NCBI GenBank assembly: GCA_024639745.1
Contig: JAHEHW010000050.1
Location: 1 to 8,477 of the forward strand
Direction of reading: 5' to 3'
Origin: Salaquimonas sp.
GTDB lineage: Bacteria > Pseudomonadota > Alphaproteobacteria > Rhizobiales > Rhizobiaceae
Length of the DNA stretch: 8,477 bases
Every line of letters begins with the position of its first letter. Position 1 is the first letter of the stretch. The notes below the pieces were generated by a model, which made no database searches, was not told the DNA's origin, and saw only the letters and a program-made list of their open reading frames with translations. This document shows positions 1-6,210 of the stretch, in pieces. The translations under genes and the position numbers were made by a program.

Positions 1-288
1 TACCTTTTGCGGACTGTTTAGCCGTTAATGTTAACGGCATACTCCGCGACCGGCTCGAGATTGCTTTGATGGGTCACCGTTTAGTTAAGCAGAATCTGTT
101 TATTTACAATTCTAACAAGATCAATTTGAAGATTCACGGAAACGTTGGTGATATTGTCATTCTTTCGAATTCAACGTGACAAAGCCTGGATTCGCGGCGC
201 TGTCGATCAAACCGTCGCGGAATTTTTTTCCGCCGAAATCTGGTCGAGACACTGTATCGCGTGCCAGACGAGAGGGTCTGATCGATGA
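1..288. other. AT-rich stretch without a convincing gene
   Basis: No gene can be supported here. Bases 61-180 are about 35% G+C by direct count, well below the G+C-rich genes further right. One plus-strand frame is open from base 3 to a TGA at 177-179 (58 codons, no start inside the window). Its end reads KINLKIHGNVGDIVILSNST, which I do not recognise. It could be the C-terminus of a foreign low-G+C gene entering from the left, or chance openness. A perfect palindrome lies at 21-38 and a small T-loop hairpin at 217-233. The composition change and the adjacent broken acyltransferase suggest an old recombination or decay boundary, but no transposase, integrase or terminal repeat is visible. Confidence 0.5.
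21..38. repeat. Perfect 8-bp inverted repeat (palindrome)
   Basis: GCCGTTAA (21-28) and TTAACGGC (31-38) are exact reverse complements separated by TG. The geometry is like that of an operator for a dimeric regulator. It could also be a short hairpin, but there is no T-run after it, so it is not an intrinsic terminator. No second copy was found in the window. No gene start lies immediately downstream, so its function is unassigned. Confidence 0.4.
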
Positions 289-608
289 AGAGCGCCGGCT
301 CAACGTTTTCCAGCCGGATCGTTCACCGTACCCACCCTCACGCGGCTGCTTTCATCACGCGTTCCACTGTTTTTCGGGTTCATCAGCTATCCGCTATATC
401 TGATCCATCGGAATATAATCACAGGCGGCAGTATCGAGCTGTACAAGTTCAACGACAACCTGCTGGAGCTTGCCTATCCGATCATCCCGATGGCTGCGTA
501 ATCTGCCTTGCTTACGCCATTACCCAGGTTGAGCCAATGGTGCGTGTTTTGATGAAGAAGCGATTTGCGGAGATGGGCATCGACAAATATCTGGCGCCTG
601 CAAACTGA
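289..608 (+). pseudogene. Acyltransferase-3 family C-terminal remnant (frameshifted)
   Basis: This is the decayed 3' end of a membrane O-acyltransferase of the acyltransferase-3 (OafA/ExoZ-like) family, which transfers acyl groups to surface polysaccharides or lipids. In the frame beginning at 289 the translation contains SSRVPLFFGFISYPLYLIHR, matching the family's C-terminal G-x-ISYPLYLIH signature. It continues through a hydrophobic segment to PIIPMAA and a TAA at 499-501. Shifting by one base at that point restores VICLAYAITQ (a last membrane helix) and the basic tail MKKRFAEMGIDKYLAPAN, ending with TGA at 606-608. This fits loss of a single G near 499. An in-frame TGA at 286-288 and the absence of the roughly 250 upstream residues show 5' truncation too. 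A sequencing error could explain the frameshift but not the missing N-terminus. Confidence 0.7.
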
Positions 609-668
609 AAATCAGGCAGTCAAATTTTGTCGTTAGCCGGTCAACCCCAGAACGTCACGAGCCTGGCG

Positions 669-917
669 CTATTTGACAAATACCAGCTCGGCAACATTGC
701 CATGGTTGTATACCCAGGCTTCGCGACCCTTCTTGAAGATACGCCTGTCCGGTGGGCATGAGCCGAGATCGAGGTCGGCCGCATCCATGTAAATGCTGTC
801 GATCATCTCGGCATATTCGCGTGCCAGTTCGTGATCGGATTTTCTAGGTTCGAAAGCCAGAAACTCGGCTTCTTCAATGTCCGGCAAGGCTATCTCCATG
901 TCCGCATCAAATTTCAT
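669..917 (-). CDS. Small acidic hypothetical protein (82 aa)
   Basis: I do not recognise this protein. From the ATG at 917 it has 82 residues, about 19 Asp/Glu against roughly 10 Lys/Arg, no signal peptide, and no membrane segment. It begins MKFDADMEIALPDIEEAEF and ends in the more basic KKGREAWVYNHGNVAELVFVK, which looks like a short beta-rich tail. A GGAG about 10 bases upstream supports the ATG. An upstream in-frame GTG at 935 (88 aa) would overlap that site and is less likely. It converges on the acyltransferase remnant and is transcribed away from sbmA, so the 918-1126 gap is a divergent region. It could be a lineage-specific cytoplasmic protein. No function can be assigned. Confidence 0.5.
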   Translation of the reverse strand: MKFDADMEIALPDIEEAEFLAFEPRKSDHELAREYAEMIDSIYMDAADLDLGSCPPDRRIFKKGREAWVYNHGNVAELVFVK

Positions 918-1017
918 GGTCAACGTACTCCGCACGAATCGTCTCAGTGTTTATCCGCATCATCCGGCTGAAGTGTAAGCGATCGGTTAATGGCCCCTTA
1001 TGAAGCGTTGCGGCAGC

Positions 1018-1052
1018 AAGCCTCCGATAAAGATTCAGTGCGGGGCTTTTTT
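1018..1052 (+). terminator. Terminator-like hairpin with T6 run, plus strand
   Basis: AAGCC (1018-1022) plus CCG (1024-1026), interrupted by a bulged T, pairs with CGGGGCTT (1041-1048) across a 14-base loop. The 3' arm runs directly into a run of six T (1047-1052). This is the layout of a Rho-independent terminator for rightward transcription. There is no plus-strand gene just upstream: the neighbour at 669-917 points the other way and the nearest rightward feature is the dead acyltransferase remnant. It may end an unannotated small RNA, stop read-through into sbmA, or act as a leader attenuator for sbmA. The bulge and long loop weaken the call. Confidence 0.4.
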
Positions 1053-1126
1053 AGTCGGGCTGAGCAGACTATTTAGAGACCATTCGGCCCGTCTTAACGG
1101 TATTGGCCTCTGAGGATCGTTCTCCC

Positions 1127-2443
1127 GTGTTTCATTCCTTCTTCCCGCATCCCAAACTCTTCCTTCTTTCCTTCGTCGCATGGTCGCTCTTCGCGGTTCT
1201 GCTTTGGTATTTCGTGATGATCGATCTCGGGCCGAGCCTCAGCCTTGGCGGTTTGTTCGGAGTCAATTTCCCAGAAGCGCCGGGGACTGATGCCACGGAG
1301 GCTGTCCAGGCGACCTATCAATCGGCGACGGATTTCGCTCAGAACTTCTGGTTCTACCAGTACTTCGTCATTTTCATCGCCCTGTTTTGCGGCTTCTGGA
1401 TGAAGTTTTCCCCGCATCCCTGGCAGCGTTGGTCGGTCTTGGGATCTGCTCTGATCTTTTTCGTCAACTGGTTCCTGGTGCAACTCGACGTGATGATCAA
1501 CGAGTGGTTCGGAACCTTCTACGACATGATCCAAAACGCGCTCGGCAGTCCGAATACGGTCTCGGAAGGAGAAATCTACGGCAACATCGCCACCTTCCTG
1601 CAGATAGCGCTCGTCTACGTCTTTGTCGCAACGCTGTTCCGTTTCTTCGTCAGCCACTTCATCTTCCGCTGGCGAACCGCGATGAACAATTACTACATGT
1701 CGATGTGGCCGAAGGTCCGGCATATCGAAGGCGCATCCCAGCGTGTTCAGGAAGATACGATGCGTTTTGCGCAGATCACGGAAGGTCTCGGGGTAAACCT
1801 GCTCGATTCCGTGATGACTCTGATTGCCTTTTTGCCCCTGCTGTGGGCGCTTTCGGCCAATGTCACAGTGCTGCCACTTGTTGGCGAAGTTCCTCAAGGC
1901 CTCGTCTTCGTCGCCATTCTCTGGTCTATAATCGGAACAGCGCTTGTAGCCATTGTCGGCATCCGGCTGCCCGGCCTGGAGTTTCGCAATCAGCGGGTGG
2001 AGGCCGCCTATCGCAAGGAATTGGTTTATGGCGAGGACAATAGTGATCGGGCGCAGCCTCCGACCGTTCGCGAACTGTTCGAGAACGTGCGCAAGAACTA
2101 TTTCCGACTCTATTTCAATTATCTCTATTTCAATGTCGCACGGATCTTTTACCTGCAAATCGGTAACCTCGTTCCCTATATCGCGCTCGCTCCGACCATC
2201 GCCAGCGGCGCCATTACGCTTGGTGCGATGCAGCAGATCATCCGCGCATTCAGCAGGGTGGAAAATTCGTTCCAGTATCTCGTGAACTCATGGACGACGA
2301 TCGTGGAGCTGATGTCGGTGTACAAGCGCCTGCAATCCTTCGAGGCGGCAATCCGCGAGCAGGATCTGCCGGATATCGATAAAGAATGGCTGTCCCGCGA
2401 AGGCTTGCAAATGCAGGAGAGCGAGATTAAATCACCGCTATGA
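1127..2443 (+). CDS. sbmA: SbmA/BacA family peptide transporter
   Basis: This is an inner-membrane peptide importer of the SbmA/BacA family. Known members are proton-driven homodimers that take up microcin B17, Bac7-type proline-rich peptides, bleomycin and, in rhizobia, plant NCR peptides. The 438-residue product starts MFHSFFPHPKLF, matching the family's MF-SFFP start. It carries PHPWQRWSVLGSALI (96-110), RWRTAMNNYYM from residue 181, HIEGASQRVQEDTMRFA from 199, and the strongly conserved LPGLEFRNQRVEAAYRKEL and TVRELFENVRKNYFRLYF blocks. Seven or so hydrophobic helices are visible, beginning at 11-32 and 77-92. There is no ATP-binding domain, as usual. I chose GTG at 1127 over the in-frame TTG at 1103 because family homology starts there and GAGGA at 1112-1116 can serve as ribosome-binding site. 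A DUF2093 gene follows 23 bp later, probably in the same transcript. The protein is slightly longer than E. coli SbmA (406) because of a region near 35-72 and a longer C-terminus. Confidence 0.93.
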   Translation: MFHSFFPHPKLFLLSFVAWSLFAVLLWYFVMIDLGPSLSLGGLFGVNFPEAPGTDATEAVQATYQSATDFAQNFWFYQYFVIFIALFCGFWMKFSPHPWQRWSVLGSALIFFVNWFLVQLDVMINEWFGTFYDMIQNALGSPNTVSEGEIYGNIATFLQIALVYVFVATLFRFFVSHFIFRWRTAMNNYYMSMWPKVRHIEGASQRVQEDTMRFAQITEGLGVNLLDSVMTLIAFLPLLWALSANVTVLPLVGEVPQGLVFVAILWSIIGTALVAIVGIRLPGLEFRNQRVEAAYRKELVYGEDNSDRAQPPTVRELFENVRKNYFRLYFNYLYFNVARIFYLQIGNLVPYIALAPTIASGAITLGAMQQIIRAFSRVENSFQYLVNSWTTIVELMSVYKRLQSFEAAIREQDLPDIDKEWLSREGLQMQESEIKSPL

Positions 2444-2466
2444 GCGACAAAAGGTAGGTAAACTGA

Positions 2467-2679
2467 ATGCTGGAGCCAGTTTCAAAAGAAGCGAAGGTAC
2501 GGTACCTTGATTCCGAATACCAGGTGCTTTCTACCGGTTCTCATGTCGTATGCGCGGTAACCGGGCAAACGATTCCCCTCGACGAATTGAAATATTGGTC
2601 GGTCGAGAGGCAGGAGCCCTATGTCGATGTCGAAGCCTCACTCAAACGCGAGCTTGAGCTGAACGAAGGGGTCCATTAG
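2467..2679 (+). CDS. DUF2093 domain protein
   Basis: This 70-residue protein has the core of the DUF2093 family, a small alphaproteobacterial family of unknown function. The recognisable parts are AKVRYLDSEYQVLSTGSHVV, CAVTGQTIPLDELKYWSVER and the acidic EASLKRELELNEG tail. It is soluble, with no signal peptide or membrane helix. A single Cys (CAVTG) stands where members often resemble a small zinc-ribbon-like fold, but one Cys alone does not support metal binding. The ATG at 2467 is preceded by AGGTAGG with about 8 bases of spacing. It lies 23 bp after sbmA. Its TAG (2677-2679) overlaps the TAA of lpxK (2676-2678 on the other strand), so the two genes converge with no room for a terminator. 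Confidence 0.85.
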   Translation: MLEPVSKEAKVRYLDSEYQVLSTGSHVVCAVTGQTIPLDELKYWSVERQEPYVDVEASLKRELELNEGVH

Positions 2680-3719
2680 CCGGCTCTCTGCTTTTCCTGC
2701 ATTCTGGCGTCAAAACGCGCGATGGTCTGATCAATCAGCCAGTCCGGCGTATGATCGTCCTCGAATTCGATCGATACGCCGACGACCATGGAAGCCTCGG
2801 CCAGCTTTTGCTGGTTTTTTCCCAGACCCAACAGCCGAACATAATCCTTTGCGGTTGTCACCAACTGCGCTTCCAGCAGCCTTGCGCGATCGAGCAGTTC
2901 CGTCACATCTTCTTCGTTGAAATAGTGGTGATCGCCAAAGGCGTATAGATGAGCGAGGTCCGCTCCCGCATCGCGGAGACTGCGGAAGAATTTTTCCGGG
3001 TCGGCGATCCCGGCAAAGGGTATGACCCAGCGATCACGCCATTTCTCCGGTTCGTGCAAGGCAAGCTTGGCAAGGTGGAGCGGTTTCGCGCTCATCGCGG
3101 CCCTCCGGATGACGCGGTCGCCGCCCGGGTCTTTTCCTATCACCAATACGGCGTTTGCGAGGATCAACTGATCGCGCAAGCTCACACGCAATGGCCCGGC
3201 AGGCATCGGAAAACCGTTACCGATCCCTCGCCGGGAATCGACGACGACCAGATTGAAATCCTTGCGCAGACAAGGGTTTTGAAACCCGTCATCCATTATG
3301 ATGAAATCGGCACCATTTTCGACCAGTAGATTGGCACCGGTGAGCCGGTCACTAGACACAACGGTCAAGGCTTCCCTGGCAAGAAGCAAGGGTTCATCAC
3401 CGACATCTGCGGCATTGTGCTGACGGATATTGACGACCACCGGCCCGGAGATCTTGCCGCCATAGCCACGGGAAAGGAATCCTGGTTTCAAACCACGTTC
3501 CATCGCCCTTTTGGCAAGCGCCAGGCCGGTCGGCGTTTTGCCGCCGCCACCGGCAACGAAATTGCCGACACACAGGACCGGAACGGCGACGGCACCTGCA
3601 GGAGCGGCATGCATTCGCCTTGCCGCCGCCCTGCTGTACAGCCATGAGAATGGAGCAAGGCACCAGGAAACGATGCCCGATTCCTCGAACCACCAGCCGG
3701 GTATTTCATTAACCGCCAT
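2676..3719 (-). CDS. lpxK: Tetraacyldisaccharide 4'-kinase
   Basis: LpxK phosphorylates the 4' position of the tetraacyldisaccharide 1-phosphate to give lipid IVA, the sixth Raetz-pathway step, at the cytoplasmic face of the inner membrane. The 347-residue product has a hydrophobic, aromatic N-terminus (WCLAPFSWLYSRAAA, residues 19-33) that fits the family's membrane-associating helix. It is followed by the Walker A loop GNFVAGGGGKTP (52-63), SRGYGG (83-88), VGDEPLLLA (106-114) and the hallmark MDDGFQN (142-148), whose Asp residues belong to the Walker B/catalytic region. Length is typical. The ATG at 3719 is preceded by GAGGAAA at suitable spacing and overlaps the end of waaA by 11 bp (ATGGCGGTTAA), which implies translational coupling. 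It is the last gene of the minus-strand block. Confidence 0.96.
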   Translation of the reverse strand: MAVNEIPGWWFEESGIVSWCLAPFSWLYSRAAARRMHAAPAGAVAVPVLCVGNFVAGGGGKTPTGLALAKRAMERGLKPGFLSRGYGGKISGPVVVNIRQHNAADVGDEPLLLAREALTVVSSDRLTGANLLVENGADFIIMDDGFQNPCLRKDFNLVVVDSRRGIGNGFPMPAGPLRVSLRDQLILANAVLVIGKDPGGDRVIRRAAMSAKPLHLAKLALHEPEKWRDRWVIPFAGIADPEKFFRSLRDAGADLAHLYAFGDHHYFNEEDVTELLDRARLLEAQLVTTAKDYVRLLGLGKNQQKLAEASMVVGVSIEFEDDHTPDWLIDQTIARFDARMQEKQRAG

Positions 3720-5028
3720 TCTGCATTTCCTCGAGCCGCCGCTTCACTGTCAGCGGGAACACATAGGAATCGAGCACGGAAATCGTTTTTTCCAAGGCGC
3801 CGGCCATATCGGTTACGGTATCGCGAGCATCCTCGATCATCCGTTCACGTTCTTCCCGGTTTGCCAACAGATAGGCGAGATTGGCAGCCAGCATATCAGG
3901 ACCATCGACCAGTCGTACCGCCTTCTTGTTCAAGAGCGCGCGATAAGAATCGCGGAAATTGCTGATATTCTTACCCGAAAGAATTGCCGTGCCAACAATC
4001 GCCGGCTCGAGCGGATTTTGGCCACCGGTAGCCGAAAGACTTCTACCCATGAAGACGATTGGCGCCATGCGCAGATAAAGGCCCATCTCACCGATGGTGT
4101 CGCCAAGATAAACGGCGGTTGCATCGCGGATAACTTCCTTGCGGGTGCGGCGCGCGACGTTCAGTCCGGCGCCATGAACTAGTCCGGCAACTTCATTCCC
4201 CCGTTCAGGATGGCGCGGCACGAGAATCGTTAGCAGTCCGGGGAACTGCTTCTCCAGCCGCTTGTGGATATCAATGATAATCTCTTCTTCGCCCTTATGC
4301 GTGCTCGCGGCAATCCAGGCCGGACGATTACCCATCATCTGGCGCATCCGCTTCAGGTCTTCCGAGCGGTAGGGCAGATCCTTCGTGTCGACCTTCAAGT
4401 TTCCGGAAACGGTTACTGGCATCGCGCCCAGTTCCCGGTAACGCTTGGCATCCAGTTCCGACTGCGCCACCACATGGGAAAATTTGTTGCAAAGCGTTTT
4501 TGCAACCGGGCTGGCGCCCACCCAGCGCGCGAAGGATTTGTCGGACATGCGCGCATTGACAAGCACCTGCGGGATGCGCCGGGCGCACAATTCCTCAATC
4601 GTCGTCGGCCAGATTTCCGATTCGGTGAAGACCGCGAGGTCGGGTTTCCAGTGATCCAGGAACCGCTGCACCGCAGGCTGAAGATCGAGTGGGACATATT
4701 GATGAAAGGTCGCGGGAGGCAGCCGGCGGCGTACGACTTCCGCCGAGGTAACGGTTCCAGTCGTCATGATCGTGTTGACCCCGAGCGAATGAACTCTTTC
4801 GATCAAGGAGAGGATCGCCATGGCTTCGCCCACACTTGCAGCGTGAAACCAGACGATAGGCCCGCTCGGTCGGTCAGCGCTCGGATAACCGTATCGTTCG
4901 TAGCGCCGCTGGCGATCTTCTTTGCCGCGTTTGGCGCGAAACGCGAGAAACGGGCCCATAAAGGGATAGGCTATCCTGCCTAAACGGCGATAGCTATCGA
5001 GCACAAGTCTTGTGTACCAGCCAGACAT
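3709..5028 (-). CDS. waaA: 3-deoxy-D-manno-octulosonic acid (Kdo) transferase
   Basis: WaaA (KdtA) transfers Kdo from CMP-Kdo to lipid IVA, starting the LPS core at the inner membrane. Counting from the ATG at 5028 gives 439 residues. There is a hydrophobic N-terminal stretch (AYPFMGPFLAF), then KRGKEDRQRRYERYG, then VWFHAASVGE, whose Glu (residue 68) corresponds to the catalytic base known from Aquifex WaaA. TGTVTSAEV, ESEIWP (136-141), LVPRHPERG and GGQNPLEPAI of the GT-B C-terminal domain follow. An in-frame GTG at 5073 would give 454 residues and overlap the acyltransferase gene by 23 bp, with only a weak AAGG upstream. I prefer the ATG because MSGWYTRLVL matches where relatives begin, but its own ribosome-binding site is also weak. 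The stop overlaps the start of lpxK. Whether it adds one or two Kdo units cannot be read from the sequence. Confidence 0.95.
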   Translation of the reverse strand: MSGWYTRLVLDSYRRLGRIAYPFMGPFLAFRAKRGKEDRQRRYERYGYPSADRPSGPIVWFHAASVGEAMAILSLIERVHSLGVNTIMTTGTVTSAEVVRRRLPPATFHQYVPLDLQPAVQRFLDHWKPDLAVFTESEIWPTTIEELCARRIPQVLVNARMSDKSFARWVGASPVAKTLCNKFSHVVAQSELDAKRYRELGAMPVTVSGNLKVDTKDLPYRSEDLKRMRQMMGNRPAWIAASTHKGEEEIIIDIHKRLEKQFPGLLTILVPRHPERGNEVAGLVHGAGLNVARRTRKEVIRDATAVYLGDTIGEMGLYLRMAPIVFMGRSLSATGGQNPLEPAIVGTAILSGKNISNFRDSYRALLNKKAVRLVDGPDMLAANLAYLLANREERERMIEDARDTVTDMAGALEKTISVLDSYVFPLTVKRRLEEMQNGG

Positions 5029-5050
5029 CAAGAGCCCATTCAAAGCGCTA

Positions 5051-5869
5051 TCAGGCGGGTGGCGGAGCGCCACCGGCCTTCAGCATTTCATCGCGCGTTT
5101 CAGGAACGCCAGTGAGTTCATACGCCCGTTCCGTAATCCGGTCCATTTCCGATTTCAGCGCGACGCGTTTTTCTTCCAGACCTTCCTCGTCCAGCGCCCG
5201 GTCCACCCAGATGAGCTCACCAACGACGAGCGCCGACCGGCCAAAGGGCAAATTGATCGTGGTGCGATCCCAGCTCTTTGGCAAAACCCATCGTTTCGAG
5301 GAAGCGACGGCCAGCGGTACGATCGGCCGGCCTGTTTTCTGGGCGAGCGCGACAATTCCCAGTCCAGGTTCCCGCGCAAGCCCTTTCGGAATATCGGCTG
5401 TCTGCATGACATTCTCACCTCGTTCCAGCGCGGCCTTCATATCCAGGAAGCCCTTCAGCGCACCTTTTCTGATCGTGTGCTTGGCGTTACGACCGCCGGA
5501 CGCGCGTATTGTCTTCGCCCCAAACGCCTCAGCGACCCGTGCTGTAATTTCTCCATCGAGGCTGCGAGAAATCATGACCGAGCCCGTCAGCCCGATTGGA
5601 ATAGCGGGCAGAAGAACGTGCTGTCCATGCCAGACCGCAGCGATCACCGGCAGGTTGGGCTTGACCACATCCATTACGTCGAGCGGTTCGACCGTCCATT
5701 TGTTCGTGCGGTAAACGAGCTTGAGGTACCAGACCGCGATTTTCGCAACGATGGCAGCAAAGACCGGGCTTTCGGACAAGAATCGGCCAGGACGGCGCAG
5801 CCATTGCGAGGTGCGCTGCCGGATCGGTCTGGAAGCCGGAGGGCGGTGGGTCTTTTTCTCGGGTTTCAT
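5051..5869 (-). CDS. DUF374 lysophospholipid acyltransferase family protein
   Basis: This 272-residue protein belongs to the DUF374 branch of the LPLAT acyltransferases. It probably moves an acyl chain onto a lipid or lipid A precursor at the inner membrane. It has a basic N-terminus (about nine Lys/Arg in residues 1-26) and then a hydrophobic stretch near 35-53. Conserved family blocks are AAVWHGQH (77-84), ISRSLDGE (100-107), the RASGGRN motif (122-128), MQTADIPKG (155-163) and GLGIVALAQKTGRPIVPLAV. A histidine pair in WHGQH takes the place of the usual HX4D catalytic motif, as expected for DUF374. The ATG at 5869 has no clear ribosome-binding site and lies 18 bp after the DUF4170 gene, so it may depend on coupling. 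Its place between DUF4170 and waaA points to an envelope-lipid role. The acyl donor and acceptor are unknown. A Pro/Ala-rich tail (KAGGAPPPA) ends it. Confidence 0.88.
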   Translation of the reverse strand: MKPEKKTHRPPASRPIRQRTSQWLRRPGRFLSESPVFAAIVAKIAVWYLKLVYRTNKWTVEPLDVMDVVKPNLPVIAAVWHGQHVLLPAIPIGLTGSVMISRSLDGEITARVAEAFGAKTIRASGGRNAKHTIRKGALKGFLDMKAALERGENVMQTADIPKGLAREPGLGIVALAQKTGRPIVPLAVASSKRWVLPKSWDRTTINLPFGRSALVVGELIWVDRALDEEGLEEKRVALKSEMDRITERAYELTGVPETRDEMLKAGGAPPPA

Positions 5870-5887
5870 TGAACTGAGGAAAAGGCA

Positions 5888-6154
5888 TCAGCCGTAAATG
5901 CCATCTCCGTCCGGATCGAGGACCCGATGGAGATGGACGATGAAATACCGCATATGGGCATTGTCGACCGTCTGCTGGGCCTTTGATTTCCATGCCGCGT
6001 GGGCGGTGGCATAGTTCGGGTAAAGTCCGACGATATCGACTTCGGAAAGATCGCGGAATTTAACCCCACGAATGTCTTCGAGCTCGCCGCCAAATACGAG
6101 GTGCAAGAGTTGCCCATCTTTCTCGACCGGCTTGGCGTCCCTGCCTTCGCTCAT
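5888..6154 (-). CDS. DUF4170 domain protein
   Basis: An 88-residue member of DUF4170, an alphaproteobacterial family of unknown function. The recognisable core is LHLVFGGELEDIRGVKFRDL, then DIVGLYPNYATAHAAWKSKA, then QQTVDNAHMRYFIVHLHRVL, ending in DPDGDGIYG. It is soluble and mixed alpha/beta, with no signal peptide, membrane helix or cysteine pair. The VDNAHMRYFIVHLHR segment contains two His in an amphipathic pattern, but no catalytic motif is evident. The ATG at 6154 has the strongest ribosome-binding site in the block, AGGAGG five bases upstream. The gap to the upstream cysQ-like stop is 56 bp, the longest inside the block, so a secondary promoter there is possible though none is obvious. 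Conserved linkage to the acyltransferase suggests a shared envelope-lipid process. Confidence 0.9.
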   Translation of the reverse strand: MSEGRDAKPVEKDGQLLHLVFGGELEDIRGVKFRDLSEVDIVGLYPNYATAHAAWKSKAQQTVDNAHMRYFIVHLHRVLDPDGDGIYG

Positions 6155-6210
6155 TGGTGCCTCCTGTCTGGATAAAAACTTTGGTCACCCCACCCGGGAC
6201 CTTTAAGGCA

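Noticed and set aside
217..233. Hairpin GCGGAA-TTTTT-TTCCGC
   Set aside because: The stem is six base pairs with the T-run in the loop rather than after it, so it does not fit a terminator; too short to claim a function.
176..403. GTG-started 75-codon plus-strand open frame
   Set aside because: It overlaps the acyltransferase remnant in a different frame; the remnant's frame carries the family signature and this one does not.
1094..2158. Long minus-strand open frame (354 codons) antisense to sbmA
   Set aside because: It lies fully opposite a strongly conserved transporter; its translation is low-complexity, rich in charged residues and His/Arg, with no domain. This is the usual shadow of a G+C-biased gene.
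3511..4182. Plus-strand open frame spanning the waaA/lpxK junction
   Set aside because: It is opposite two confidently identified genes that overlap by 11 bp; its translation is not protein-like.
5012..5872. Plus-strand open frames of 234 and 286 codons
   Set aside because: They mirror the DUF374 acyltransferase gene on the minus strand and show no recognisable domain or start signal.
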